This document shows, piece by piece, positions 25,194 to 34,424 of a stretch of DNA of 64,000 bases. The DNA comes from Thermodesulfovibrionia bacterium (GTDB lineage: Bacteria > Nitrospirota > Thermodesulfovibrionia > UBA6902). The notes beneath the pieces are model-generated. The model did no database searches. It had not been told where the DNA came from and saw only the letters and a program-made list of their open reading frames with translations. Each line of letters begins with the position of its first letter. The stretch's first letter is position 1. The stretch covers positions 193,481-257,480 of the forward strand of contig JAUSMY010000056.1 in the NCBI GenBank assembly GCA_030646035.1, read 5' to 3'. A program made the position numbers and the translations under genes.

Positions 25194-25586
25194 TTAAGCC
25201 CGGCACTTCTCACACAATCCGTAAAACTCAATATGATTGCCGCTGAGTTCAAAGCCCATCTTCATTGAAGCAGGCAGTGACAGGTCAAAATCCTTGTGGA
25301 CATCATGGATCAGATTACAGTTTTTACATATCAAATGATGATGCGGTGACATATTAGGGTCATATCTCTTCTTTGCTGGGTCGATATTCAGTTCATTAAT
25401 GCAATTACTCTTCTTCATGGCCTCAAGAGAGTTGTAAACAGTAGCAAAAGACATGGTAGGGAAATTTTTCAAGACTATTTTATATATATCTTCAGCTGAA
25501 GGATGGCTGGTATTATCTCTAAGATAATCCAGAATAGCAATCCTCTGCGGAGTCAACTTAATGCCTAAACATCTATACTTTTGCAT
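25194..25586 (-). CDS. Fur-family regulator, probably PerR-like
   Basis: A 130-aa Fur-family repressor. An N-terminal winged helix (GIKLTPQRIAILDYLRDNTS, TVYNSLEAM) is followed by a metal-binding dimerisation domain (HHHLICKNCNLIHD and a C-terminal CEKC giving a Cys4 zinc site). A PerR-type role is inferred because it heads a superoxide reductase-flavodiiron-rubredoxin cluster and has a PerR-like box upstream. Confidence 0.88.
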   Translation of the reverse strand: MQKYRCLGIKLTPQRIAILDYLRDNTSHPSAEDIYKIVLKNFPTMSFATVYNSLEAMKKSNCINELNIDPAKKRYDPNMSPHHHLICKNCNLIHDVHKDFDLSLPASMKMGFELSGNHIEFYGLCEKCRA

Positions 25587-25613
25587 ATATTCCCTCCAAG
25601 AAAATATATTTGT

Positions 25614-25628
25614 TAATAATGATTCTAA
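25614..25628. promoter_or_regulatory. PerR-like operator
   Basis: TAATAAT-G-ATTCTAA matches the 7-1-7 PerR consensus TTATAATNATTATAA at 12 of 14 positions. It lies 27 bp upstream of the Fur-family gene's start codon, where binding would give autorepression. Confidence 0.55.
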
Positions 25629-25708
25629 GAAAGAGTATCACAGCCGAATTAATCAAGTCAAGGGACTATATATAATGAATAACTTTTTAATGAGGATATA
25701 AAATGGTT

Positions 25709-25714
25709 TATAAT
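25709..25714 (+). promoter_or_regulatory. -10 element placing acyP transcription start at its GTG
   Basis: A perfect TATAAT ends 6 nt before the GTG start at 25721, and there is no Shine-Dalgarno. The -35 region is weak. Confidence 0.5.
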
Positions 25715-25720
25715 TAATTC

Positions 25721-26005
25721 GTGAAAAAAAGTGCGGTAAGGGTTCATATCAAAGGTTTAGTTCAGGGTGTTTTTTTTCGTGCAGCTACAAAAGAGACTGC
25801 TGACAAACTTGGTTTGGAAGGATGGGTCAGGAACCTTCCGGATGGAAGCGTTGAAGCGATCTTTGAGGGTGAGCATGATAGTGTTAAAAAGGCGGTGCAG
25901 TGGTGTCATGATGGGCCGCCCGGAGCCAGGGTATCTGATGTTGATGAGAAATGGACTGAATATGCCGGTGAGTTTGATGAATTCAAGATATGGTATGGAT
26001 ATTAG
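25721..26005 (+). CDS. acyP: Acylphosphatase
   Basis: A 94-aa acylphosphatase that hydrolyses carboxyl-phosphate bonds. The motif VHIKGLVQGVFFRAATKETAD includes the phosphate-binding loop and catalytic arginine, and GWVRNLPDGSVEAIFEG contains the catalytic asparagine. The start is GTG with no Shine-Dalgarno, directly after a TATAAT. Confidence 0.95.
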   Translation: MKKSAVRVHIKGLVQGVFFRAATKETADKLGLEGWVRNLPDGSVEAIFEGEHDSVKKAVQWCHDGPPGARVSDVDEKWTEYAGEFDEFKIWYGY

Positions 26006-26071
26006 AAATCAGAAATATATAATGCGGTATCTGCGTTTGACTCTGACAAATGATAAAGGGATAATAATGCC

Positions 26072-27031
26072 ATGCCTCTAACATTGCTGAAAAAAAGAGA
26101 CTCCAACAGCGGTATTGACAAAGAGATAGCCCTTCTTTTATCTCAGTTAAGCGGAGACTCTGTTTATGAACTAATGGAGCTGTCAAATATGGCTCGTGTC
26201 AAAAATATAGGAAACACTATTGATCTCTGTTCAATTGTCAATGCCAAGTCCGGCGGATGTTCTGAGGATTGCCACTTCTGCGCGCAGTCAGTACATAACA
26301 ATACAGGAGTTGATCAGTACCCTCTATTTACTAAAAAGCAGCTGCTTGAGTCAGCCATCGCTGCCAAGAGGCTTGGCGTCAAACGCTTCTGCATCGTAAC
26401 AAGCGGCAAGAGGCCCTCTGACAAAGAGCTTGATGAGATATGCTACTTTGTTTATGAATTAAGAACCCTTGGGCTTCTGCCTTGCGCCACTCTCGGTCTC
26501 CTGGATATCACAGCACTGAGAAGATTGAAAGAGGCAGGGCTTCACAGATACCATCATAATCTTGAGACCTCCGAAGAGTTCTTCAATGAGATCTGTACCA
26601 CTCATACATATTGGGATAAGATAAGGACCATACAGGCTGCAAAGACGCTCAAGCTGTCTGTATGCAGCGGCGGCATCTTCGGCCTTGGAGAAACATGGGA
26701 GGACAGGATAGATATGGCTTTCGCACTGAAAGACCTTGATGTTGACTGTGTCCCTATAAACTTCCTTACGCCTGTATCAGGAACGCCGCTTGGCGATATT
26801 AATCCGATGACTCCGGCAGAGGCATTAAAGATAATAGCAATATACAGGCTTATACTGCCTGACCGCAGTATAAGAGTATGCGGAGGCAGAGACAAGACGC
26901 TGAAAGATCTCCAGTCATTTATATTTACCGCAGGAGCTGACGGACTCCTGCTTGGGAATTATCTGACAACATCAGGAAGAAACCCTGATGATGACATCCG
27001 CATGATCAAGGACCTCGGGCTCAAAATCTAA
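26072..27031 (+). CDS. bioB: Biotin synthase
   Basis: A 319-aa radical SAM enzyme that inserts sulfur into dethiobiotin. The [4Fe-4S] motif is CX3CX2C in GGCSEDCHFCAQS; YHHNLET and the cluster-proximal arginine region (CGGRDKTL) are present. It abuts bioW (1-bp overlap). bioF, bioA and bioD are not in the window. The biotin made would serve AccB, encoded 24 kb upstream. Confidence 0.96.
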   Translation: MPLTLLKKRDSNSGIDKEIALLLSQLSGDSVYELMELSNMARVKNIGNTIDLCSIVNAKSGGCSEDCHFCAQSVHNNTGVDQYPLFTKKQLLESAIAAKRLGVKRFCIVTSGKRPSDKELDEICYFVYELRTLGLLPCATLGLLDITALRRLKEAGLHRYHHNLETSEEFFNEICTTHTYWDKIRTIQAAKTLKLSVCSGGIFGLGETWEDRIDMAFALKDLDVDCVPINFLTPVSGTPLGDINPMTPAEALKIIAIYRLILPDRSIRVCGGRDKTLKDLQSFIFTAGADGLLLGNYLTTSGRNPDDDIRMIKDLGLKI

Positions 27032-27819
27032 TGTCCAGCAGTCCATATTACAGCATAAGGATGAGAGCGTCAAAGCAGGGGAGTCATATCTCAGGCGCTG
27101 AGGGATTATATATAAAAGAGGATATTGATAAGGTTGTAAAGAAATATTCTGCAAGGGCATTATCTCATGAAAGAGGCCGGCCGGATGAAATCTGTATCAG
27201 CATTGATAAGGTCAAGTGTGACGTTGAAACTATTCCTTCCCTGCCTCTTTGCACAATGAATTCTTTAAACTCCCATTCCGCAAAAGATGCAGCCGCTGTT
27301 ATTCTGTCATCATCTGGTATATCTGAAAATGCAGTTGTAACAGCCTTTAACATGCTGACCTCAGGGGAAGTCAAAGCAGGCGCGTTCCTTCTTGATAAAG
27401 AAGGCAGACATTTGATGGATAACGGTAAAAGCGTAAGGGCAAGCCGGATGGGCATAACCAATACCGCATTCAGGTCTCTATCAGCAAGGCTCGGCAGGCT
27501 CGGTATAAACAACGCTACTGTCAGGGAGGCGCTTATACTGGCGAGCAAGGTTCAGCATCATCCCGGGATAATAGCAGAGTTATGTATCTCTGATGACCCA
27601 GGCTACACAACCGGATATGTTACTGCCGCAGGCTATGGATATATTCGACTGCCCCACATCAAAAAGAAAGGAGCAGATCATGGCGGCCGGGTCTTCTTTG
27701 TTGACGGTGTCAAAACTAAAGAACTGATTTTATATTTGCAAAGCATGCCTGTTATAATAAATAAAATAATGCGCTGCAGGGGGATCGTCACAATAAGTGA
27801 TATCCTGAGCAATCATTAA
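27031..27819 (+). CDS. bioW: 6-carboxyhexanoate-CoA ligase (pimeloyl-CoA synthetase)
   Basis: A 262-aa BioW enzyme that activates pimelate to pimeloyl-CoA for biotin synthesis. The family opening YSIRMRASKQGSHISGAEG is unmistakable, and the C-terminal strand GGRVFFVDG is conserved. Its presence implies the BioW route rather than BioC/BioH. Translationally coupled to bioB. Confidence 0.95.
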   Translation: MSSSPYYSIRMRASKQGSHISGAEGLYIKEDIDKVVKKYSARALSHERGRPDEICISIDKVKCDVETIPSLPLCTMNSLNSHSAKDAAAVILSSSGISENAVVTAFNMLTSGEVKAGAFLLDKEGRHLMDNGKSVRASRMGITNTAFRSLSARLGRLGINNATVREALILASKVQHHPGIIAELCISDDPGYTTGYVTAAGYGYIRLPHIKKKGADHGGRVFFVDGVKTKELILYLQSMPVIINKIMRCRGIVTISDILSNH

Positions 27820-27848
27820 TAATTTAATAAAGATAGAGAGGAGACGAT

Positions 27849-28028
27849 ATGGCTAAACCTGAAGAGATGTGGCAGTGCCAGCAGCTTAATTGCGGATACA
27901 TATATAATCCGGACAAAGGCGACAGAAAAGGCGGTATCCCTAAAGACACAAAGTTCGAGGATCTGCCTGATGATTGGAAGTGCCCGTCGTGCGGAGCAGG
28001 CAAGCATATGTTCAAGCCTCTCGCATAG
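27849..28028 (+). CDS. Rubredoxin (59 aa)
   Basis: Encodes [20 protein letters not shown] followed by [17 protein letters not shown]. The second knuckle is a normal CxxC; the first is CxxxxC (CQQLNC), one form seen among variant rubredoxins. GAGGAG precedes the ATG. It is distinct from the 43-aa rubredoxin at 23333-23464. Confidence 0.9.
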   Translation: MAKPEEMWQCQQLNCGYIYNPDKGDRKGGIPKDTKFEDLPDDWKCPSCGAGKHMFKPLA

Positions 28029-28075
28029 TGTTCTAACATTTGGTTACGCTTCTTTTATTTTATTAAAACCATATG

Positions 28076-28081
28076 TATAAT
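28076..28081 (+). promoter_or_regulatory. Candidate -10 of the tRNA-Val gene
   Basis: TATAAT 27 nt upstream of the tRNA 5' end, in an A/T-rich spacer after the rubredoxin stop. No strong -35 is visible. Confidence 0.4.
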
Positions 28082-28108
28082 AATCACTTGTTTGTTAAAT
28101 AGTTATTC

Positions 28109-28183
28109 AGGCGCGTAGCTCAGGGGGAGAGCGCTACCTTGACACGGTAGAGGTCGGCGGTTCGATACCGCCCGTGCCTACCA
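28109..28183 (+). tRNA. tRNA-Val (GAC)
   Basis: A complete cloverleaf. The acceptor stem AGGCGCG pairs with CGTGCCT, the D arm GCTC/GAGC is intact, the anticodon stem CTACC/GGTAG encloses TTGACAC (anticodon GAC), and the T arm GGCGG/CCGCC encloses TTCGATA. CCA is encoded at 28181-28183. It sits 66 bp upstream of thrS. Confidence 0.95.
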
Positions 28184-28249
28184 TTTTTAAGACAGTTATT
28201 CTTATGGAGGTTTGAGATCATAGAACCGCAGGAAGACAGTAAGGAGTCT

Positions 28250-29959
28250 TTGGAAGTCTGCCGCCACAGCACCTCGCATATTATGGCGCACGCGGTCAAA
28301 GAACTCTTCCCGGATGCGATACTTGCAATAGGCCCCGCCATTGCTGACGGCTTTTACTATGACTTTGACTGCAGTCACTCTTTCACTGAAGAAGACTTCC
28401 CTCTGATCGAGAAGAAGATGAAGGAGATCATCAAGGCTAACAATCCGTTCAAGGTGAATGAGATGCCGAAGGATGAGGCTCTGAAGTTATTTGCCGGCAT
28501 GGGTGAGATATACAAGACTGAACTCATTGGAGAGATACACGATGAAACCGTGACTGTCTATGAGGAGGGCGGCTTTCTTGATCTCTGCCGCGGGCCACAT
28601 GTCAGTTACACAAAGAAGATAAAAGCGTTCAAGCTCCTTTCTGTTGCGGGCGCATACTGGCGCGGTGACGAAAAAAAGAAGATGCTGCAGAGAATTTACG
28701 GCACAGCCTTTTTTACAAAAGATGAACTGCAGAAACATCTTGACTTCCTCGAAGAGGTAAAGAAGCGGGATCACAGGCGTCTTGGAAAAGAGCTTGACCT
28801 CTTCAGTATGAATGACGATATCGGCGCAGGGCTTGTCCTGTGGCACCCGCGCGGGGCATCCATAAGAAAGTCTATTGAAGATTTTTGGACAGCTGAGCAC
28901 ATCAGATCAGATTATAAAATTCTATATACTCCCCATATGGCAAAACTTGATCTTTGGAAAAAGACCGGGCATGCTGATTTTTACAAAGAGAACATGTACT
29001 CGCCTATGGATATAGATAATCTTGAGTATGAGATAAAGCCGATGAACTGCCCATTTCATGTTGCTGTTTTTAAGAGCCATATGCGCAGCTACAGAGAGCT
29101 GCCGATAAGATACGCAGAGCTTGGCACGGTATATCGTTATGAACGCTCCGGCGTGCTTCACGGCCTCTTGAGGGTCAGGGGATTCACTCAGGATGATGCT
29201 CATATATTCTGCACAGAGGACCAGATAGAAGAAGAGGTATTGAAGGTACTGGAGTTCACGCTCTTTATACTTCAGACATTCGGGTTCACAGATTACAGCA
29301 TCTATCTTTCCACAAGGCCTGAGAAGTATGTGGGCGGAGAAGCCAGTTGGGAAAAATCCACCAACGCATTAAAGAACGCTCTGACTGGGAGAGGGATTGA
29401 CTATACAATTGACCCGGGCGAAGGAGTTTTTTACGGCCCTAAAATAGACATCAAGGTGAAAGATTCTCTTGGCAGGGAATGGCAGTGCAGCACCATTCAG
29501 GTAGACTTCAATATACCTGAGAGGCTTGACGTTACTTACAGAAGCCCTGACAACAAGGATTGCAGGCCCATAATGATCCACCGCGCCCTGATGGGGTCGC
29601 TTGAGAGGTTCTTCGGCATATTGATAGAACACTATGCAGGCGCATTTCCGTTGTGGCTCGCCCCTGTGCAAGTCTCTATTTTAATTATTTCCGAAAAGCA
29701 TATTGAATATGGAAAGACTCTGCTTAAATCAATGCTTAAAGAAGGGATAAGAGCAGACCTCGATGCAGAGAATGAAAAGATAGGTTATAAGATAAGAAGA
29801 GCTACTATGTTAAAAACACCGTATCTGTGTATAATAGGTGACAAAGAATTAGAAAACCAAACTGTAAATATAAGGAAAAGAACCGAAGAGGGATCTATAG
29901 AGATGCCGCTTGACAGGTTTTTGTCGACACTTAAAATGGAGGTGGATGATCGCAGGTAA
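28250..29959 (+). CDS. thrS: Threonyl-tRNA synthetase lacking the TGS domain
   Basis: A class II synthetase of 569 aa from TTG 28250. It begins directly in the editing domain (CRHSTSHIMAHAVKELFPDA; DLCRGPHVSYT), so the roughly 60-residue N-terminal TGS domain is missing; the upstream tRNA leaves no room for it. Catalytic motifs include PMNCPFHVAVFK, RYAELGTVYRYERSG with DDAHIFC, and HRALMGSLERF; an anticodon-binding domain follows. The start is uncertain: GGAGG at 28206-28210 points to a non-canonical ATC (28217) or ATA (28220), adding about ten residues. Confidence 0.92.
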   Translation: MEVCRHSTSHIMAHAVKELFPDAILAIGPAIADGFYYDFDCSHSFTEEDFPLIEKKMKEIIKANNPFKVNEMPKDEALKLFAGMGEIYKTELIGEIHDETVTVYEEGGFLDLCRGPHVSYTKKIKAFKLLSVAGAYWRGDEKKKMLQRIYGTAFFTKDELQKHLDFLEEVKKRDHRRLGKELDLFSMNDDIGAGLVLWHPRGASIRKSIEDFWTAEHIRSDYKILYTPHMAKLDLWKKTGHADFYKENMYSPMDIDNLEYEIKPMNCPFHVAVFKSHMRSYRELPIRYAELGTVYRYERSGVLHGLLRVRGFTQDDAHIFCTEDQIEEEVLKVLEFTLFILQTFGFTDYSIYLSTRPEKYVGGEASWEKSTNALKNALTGRGIDYTIDPGEGVFYGPKIDIKVKDSLGREWQCSTIQVDFNIPERLDVTYRSPDNKDCRPIMIHRALMGSLERFFGILIEHYAGAFPLWLAPVQVSILIISEKHIEYGKTLLKSMLKEGIRADLDAENEKIGYKIRRATMLKTPYLCIIGDKELENQTVNIRKRTEEGSIEMPLDRFLSTLKMEVDDRR

Positions 29960-30479
29960 TAAAATAACCAGAAAGGGCGCTGACACAAAAGGCTTGAGGA
30001 TCAACAGGCGGATTCGTGCAAGAGAACTGATGGTGATTGACAGCGACGGGACGCAGCTCGGTCTTTTAAGTGTTAACGAGGCGATGAAGATCGCGATTGA
30101 TCAGGACCTTGACCTTGTTGAGGTTTCACCAAACACAAATCCGCCGGTATGCAAGATTCTTGACTATGGCAAGTATCTCTACCAGTTGAATAAAAAGCAT
30201 ACAAAACAGAAGACGATCACATTAAAAGAGATCAAGGTCAGGCCTCAGACAAGCGAGCACGACCTTGAATTTAAGATAAAGAACGCCAGGAAGTTCATTG
30301 AAGAAGGGAACAAGGTCAAAGTATCAATGATGTTCAGGGGCAGAGAGATAGTTTATGCATCCAAGTTTTCAACGAACATATTTGACCAGGTATGTTCAGC
30401 TCTGGCTGATATTGCAATTATTGAAATGAGAGCAAAGATGGAAGGGCGACGCATGATGCTGGTTCTTTCCCCTAAATAA
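29946..30479 (+). CDS. infC: Translation initiation factor IF-3
   Basis: A 177-aa IF-3 that proofreads start codons and keeps 30S subunits free. The N-domain (LRINRRIRARELMVIDSDG) and C-domain (TITLKEIKVRPQTSEHDLEF, KVSMMFRGREI) are complete. I choose ATG 29946, overlapping thrS by 14 bp and preceded by GGAGGTGG. An ATC immediately after it would have better spacing; non-canonical starts are known for infC elsewhere. Longer frames upstream are inside thrS. Confidence 0.95.
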   Translation: MIAGNKITRKGADTKGLRINRRIRARELMVIDSDGTQLGLLSVNEAMKIAIDQDLDLVEVSPNTNPPVCKILDYGKYLYQLNKKHTKQKTITLKEIKVRPQTSEHDLEFKIKNARKFIEEGNKVKVSMMFRGREIVYASKFSTNIFDQVCSALADIAIIEMRAKMEGRRMMLVLSPK

Positions 30480-30509
30480 TTTTATACAGAAACCAAGGAG
30501 GAAGCTGTT

Positions 30510-30704
30510 TTGCCAAAAATAAAGACACACAGAGGGGCTGCAAAAAGATTCAGAAAGACAGGCACAGGCAAGTTTAAGAGAAATAAGGCGTTTGCCAGTC
30601 ATATGATGACATGCAAAAATGCCAAGACAAAGAAGAAGCTGAGACAGGGATGTATGGTTCATGATGCCAACCTTGACGCTGTTAGAAAGATGTTGCCTTA
30701 CTAA
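30510..30704 (+). CDS. rpmI: 50S ribosomal protein L35
   Basis: A 64-aa L35 (PKIKTHRGAAKRFRKTGTGK). The start is TTG at 30510, preceded by AAGGAGG. Strongly basic with the conserved C-terminal MLPY. Second gene after infC in the standard infC-rpmI-rplT order. Confidence 0.97.
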   Translation: MPKIKTHRGAAKRFRKTGTGKFKRNKAFASHMMTCKNAKTKKKLRQGCMVHDANLDAVRKMLPY

Positions 30705-30894
30705 CTTCTTAACCGCTGATAAGCAATGGTTTAATTGCCGGATCCTCAGTATGCATCTATATTTTCATTCATAGATGTTATCTGTCATTTTTCCATAACT
30801 ATTGTCTGTTTTAAAAAATATATAATTTACTGTATAATAAGCAGTCAATTTATATAACAAATAATTTTTAAGTATATGCAGGAGGAAAAGATTC

Positions 30895-31248
30895 ATGCCA
30901 AGAGCAAAAGGTGGTTTTAAAACTAACAGAAGAAGAAATAAAGTGCTCAAGATGGCCAAAGGCTATTACGGGGCAAGAAGCCGTCTGTTCAGGGTGGCGA
31001 CGCAGGCCGTTGACAGGGCTTTGCTGAACTCATATAAAGACAGGAGGCTCAAGAAGCGGGATTTCAGGTCTTTGTGGATAGTACGAATAAATGCTGCAGT
31101 CAGGGCTTTGGGATCTACTTACGGCCAGTTTATGAACAGCCTCAAGAAGCTTAATGTTCAGATGGACAGAAAAGTTCTTGCGGATATGGCCTATCACGAC
31201 CCGAATTCTTTTTCCCAGCTTGTTGAGATGACAAAAAAAGCTGAATGA
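30895..31248 (+). CDS. rplT: 50S ribosomal protein L20
   Basis: A 117-aa L20 ([20 protein letters not shown]). AGGAGG precedes the ATG. The 190-bp A/T-rich gap after rpmI is unusually long for this operon and includes TATAAT at 30833-30838, so rplT-pheST may have an extra promoter. Its stop overlaps the pheS start by 4 bp. Confidence 0.97.
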   Translation: MPRAKGGFKTNRRRNKVLKMAKGYYGARSRLFRVATQAVDRALLNSYKDRRLKKRDFRSLWIVRINAAVRALGSTYGQFMNSLKKLNVQMDRKVLADMAYHDPNSFSQLVEMTKKAE

Positions 31249-32261
31249 CAAGTGAAACAGGTTCCATAAAGAATCTTGCCATAAAAGAAATAGAAAAAGC
31301 CGATACCCTGAATGCCCTCCAGACCCTGAAGATAAAATATCTGGGAAAGAAGGGCATACTCACCGAAAAATTAAAAGCTATCAGTTCAGTCCCCAGTGAT
31401 GAGAGACGCGAATACGGACGCGTCATCAATGAAACCAAGAATGAACTGGAAGAACTCTTCAGCAAGCTTGAAAACTCATTCAGCACAATAGAACTCAACA
31501 GAAAGCTGAATAGTGAACGGATCGATGTAACCATCCCAGGCAATTATATCCCGTTTGGCCATCTTCACCCGATCACCCAGGTTCTTGATCATATTGTAAA
31601 TATATTCGTCACGCTCGGCTTCACTGTTGAGGAAGGGCCTGAGATAGAGCTGGATTATTACAATTTCGAAGCACTGAATATGCCGAAGGATCATCCTGCC
31701 AGGGATATGCAGGATACATTTTATGTCAGCGATGATGTTGTATTGCGAACCCATACATCATCTGTACAGGTTCGCATAATGGAAAAGAATGCTCCTCCGC
31801 TTCGGGTAATCGCACCCGGGAAGGTCTACAGGTGCGATTCTGACGTAAGCCACATCCCCATGTTTCATCAGCTTGAAGGATTCATGGTAGACAAGAATAT
31901 CCGGATGAGCGATCTCAAGGGAGTGCTTGAACTATTCATTCATCGGGTATTCGGACCCAATACAAAGGTCAGGCTTAGGCCGAGCTTCTTCCCTTTTACA
32001 GAGCCGAGCGCTGAGATAGATATCTCATGTGTAATGTGTAAAGGAAAAGGATGCAATGTATGCAGCAGCACCGGATGGATTGAGATACTTGGCGCAGGGA
32101 TGATCAATCCGAAGGTTTATGAAAAGGCAGGTTATGACCCGAACAAATACACAGGTTTTGCCTTCGGAATGGGGATAGAGCGCGTTGCAATGCTCAAGTA
32201 CAGCATTGATGATGTCCGCCTCTTCCCTGAGAATGATAAAAGGTTTTTAGAACAATTTTAA
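31245..32261 (+). CDS. pheS: Phenylalanyl-tRNA synthetase alpha subunit
   Basis: A 338-aa class II catalytic subunit. An N-terminal coiled-coil (1-90) is followed by the core with motif 2 around [20 protein letters not shown] and motif 3 [14 protein letters not shown]. It overlaps rplT by ATGA and is followed 4 bp later by pheT. Length is normal. Confidence 0.97.
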   Translation: MTSETGSIKNLAIKEIEKADTLNALQTLKIKYLGKKGILTEKLKAISSVPSDERREYGRVINETKNELEELFSKLENSFSTIELNRKLNSERIDVTIPGNYIPFGHLHPITQVLDHIVNIFVTLGFTVEEGPEIELDYYNFEALNMPKDHPARDMQDTFYVSDDVVLRTHTSSVQVRIMEKNAPPLRVIAPGKVYRCDSDVSHIPMFHQLEGFMVDKNIRMSDLKGVLELFIHRVFGPNTKVRLRPSFFPFTEPSAEIDISCVMCKGKGCNVCSSTGWIEILGAGMINPKVYEKAGYDPNKYTGFAFGMGIERVAMLKYSIDDVRLFPENDKRFLEQF

Positions 32262-32265
32262 AACT

Positions 32266-34320
32266 ATGAAAGCATCTTATAACTGGCTGAAAGAGTTTGT
32301 TGACTTTGATATCTCGCCCGAAGAACTGGCGCATGCCATTACAATGGCAGGCTTGGAGGTCGAGGAGATAGAGAATATTGAAGGTGATACAGTCTTTGAT
32401 ATAGGGATAACCCCGAACAGACAGGACTGTCTGAGCATCAGGGGAATTGCCCGGGAAATATCGACTATACTCGGACTGCCATTAAAAGACGTTTCCGTAA
32501 AGATAGAATGCGAAGAAGGCGACGGGCCTGAAATCCTGATAGAAGAACCTGACCTCTGTCATCGATATTCTTCACGCATTATAACCGGAGTCAAGCCTGC
32601 TCCATCCCCGGACTGGATGGTCAAGAGGCTTGAAGCATGCGGCATCAGGCCTTTATCAAACATTGTTGATGTAACAAACTATGTCCTGCTCGAGTTAGGG
32701 CAGCCTATGCATGCCTTTGACCTGGACAAACTGTCAGGAAGCAGGATAGTTGTTAAGAGGGCTGACGATGCACATAAATTTACCACACTTGATGACGAAG
32801 AGAGGCTGCTTCATAATGAGATACTGCTGATATGCGATGCTAATAAATCCGTTGCCGTGGCCGGAGTTATGGGAGGCAAGAACACAGAGGTCTCTGATTC
32901 AACATCCAGCATACTTCTTGAGAGCGCATATTTTAAACCCTCTTCTATCAGGAGAACATCAAAAAGGCTTAACCTCCTGACTGAGTCATCCTACAGGTTT
33001 GAGAGGGGCATTGATAAAGAAGCTGTAACGCTCGCTCTGGACAGGGCAGCACAGCTGATATCAGAACTTGCCGGAGGCAAGGTAACCAAAACAACTGATA
33101 TTTATCCGACACAGTTTAAGCCTGAAGAAATATCGCTCACCTTTGAGAAGATAAATTCACTTATCGGCGTTGATATAGATAAAGCATTTGTTGAAAAGAC
33201 ACTTAAGAGTCTCGGTTTTGATCCGAAGATATCCGGTGATGTGATTACCGTTACGCCGCCAAGCTTCAGGTCTGACGTGAGCATGGACGTGGATATAATT
33301 GAGGAGATAGCAAGGCTATATGGATATGATAATATTCCATCAACTCTCCCGGTAATGCAGATGAGCTCTGCTCCTGAGCACCGTTCCCAGGAGTTTGTCA
33401 GGTCACTGAAAACATCTTTTGCGCAGTCAGGCTATTATGAAGCAATCAACTACAGCTTTCTCAGCCCTGAAATAATTGAGAAAATAATGCTTTCTTCTGA
33501 TGACAAAAGGCGAGCGCTTGTTTATATAAAGAACCCTCTGAGAAAAGAGGAGTCTGCAATGAGGACTACCATTGTGCCGGCGCTGCTGAATAATGTGAGC
33601 GTAAACCTGAATCGCGGCGAAAAGATGATAAGGTTTTTTGAGATATCAAAGATCTTTCTCTCCTCAGATGATAAACTGCCTAAAGAGATACTTCAGCTGG
33701 GAGCGGTATTCCGCAAAGAAAAGACTGCATCAATATATGAGAACAGACATGAAGGATTTTATGACATCAAGGGTCTCTTTGAAAATATATTGACTGATTT
33801 AAATTTAAAGAATGTATCTTTTGAGCATGGAACAACCGCGCCTGAGCCATATCTTCATCCCGGAAAGTCATGCTCGATTATGATCGGTAATGAGAGGGTA
33901 GGGAGCATGGGAGTTCTCCATCCCGGAGTTGCAAAGGAATTTGATATAAAAGGCGACATAACTATTGCTGAGCTGTATGACTTAAGTATGATACTTGATG
34001 CGATTCCTTCAGGGATAACATATAAACAGATGCCAAAATTCCCTTATGTCGAGAGAGATGCCGCATTGATAGTGGATGATAGTACAACCGTTTCTGACAT
34101 TAGAAAAGTCATAATGAATGTTGAATCAGATATTATTGACTCTATGACCCTCTTTGATGTTTATAAGGGTAAACCTATACCCAATGATAAAAAGAGCCTT
34201 GCCTTTGCGATCAGATATCGTTCTTCAATCAAGACATTGACCGATGATGAAGTGGATAGGCTTCATTCCAGAATAGTCGATCTTATCAAGTCTGAACTTG
34301 ACGCTGAATTAAGAAGCTAA
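32266..34320 (+). CDS. pheT: Phenylalanyl-tRNA synthetase beta subunit lacking the tRNA-binding OB domain
   Basis: A 684-aa beta subunit, shorter than the usual 790-800. After MKASYNWLKEFVDFDIS and ITMAGLEVEEIENIEG the chain jumps straight to FDIGITPNRQDCLSIRGIAR, so the roughly 100-residue EMAP-type tRNA-binding domain normally inserted here is absent. B3/B4 editing, B5 and the C-terminal FDX-ACB anticodon domain (PKFPYVERDAALIVDD) are all present. The reading frame is uninterrupted, so this is a compact form and not a broken gene. Confidence 0.95.
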   Translation: MKASYNWLKEFVDFDISPEELAHAITMAGLEVEEIENIEGDTVFDIGITPNRQDCLSIRGIAREISTILGLPLKDVSVKIECEEGDGPEILIEEPDLCHRYSSRIITGVKPAPSPDWMVKRLEACGIRPLSNIVDVTNYVLLELGQPMHAFDLDKLSGSRIVVKRADDAHKFTTLDDEERLLHNEILLICDANKSVAVAGVMGGKNTEVSDSTSSILLESAYFKPSSIRRTSKRLNLLTESSYRFERGIDKEAVTLALDRAAQLISELAGGKVTKTTDIYPTQFKPEEISLTFEKINSLIGVDIDKAFVEKTLKSLGFDPKISGDVITVTPPSFRSDVSMDVDIIEEIARLYGYDNIPSTLPVMQMSSAPEHRSQEFVRSLKTSFAQSGYYEAINYSFLSPEIIEKIMLSSDDKRRALVYIKNPLRKEESAMRTTIVPALLNNVSVNLNRGEKMIRFFEISKIFLSSDDKLPKEILQLGAVFRKEKTASIYENRHEGFYDIKGLFENILTDLNLKNVSFEHGTTAPEPYLHPGKSCSIMIGNERVGSMGVLHPGVAKEFDIKGDITIAELYDLSMILDAIPSGITYKQMPKFPYVERDAALIVDDSTTVSDIRKVIMNVESDIIDSMTLFDVYKGKPIPNDKKSLAFAIRYRSSIKTLTDDEVDRLHSRIVDLIKSELDAELRS

Positions 34321-34389
34321 AAGTCTTACTATCTGCATTCTAATCCTAATATTAATTAACAATCTATCACTCCCAATCCGTAGTCAGGC

Positions 34390-34418
34390 TTGCCCCCATT
34401 TAATAAAGAAGGTATTAT
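34390..34418 (+). promoter_or_regulatory. Promoter placing transcription start at the nucleotidyltransferase ATG
   Basis: TTGCCC (34390-34395), 17 bp, TATTAT (34413-34418). The predicted +1 coincides with the A of the start codon at 34425, and no Shine-Dalgarno is present. Confidence 0.55.
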
Positions 34419-34424
34419 TAGTCA

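Noticed and set aside
30705-30894. Structured autoregulatory leader (L20-type) before rplT
   Set aside because: The gap is long but A/T-rich with no convincing stem structure by eye; only a -10-like TATAAT stands out.
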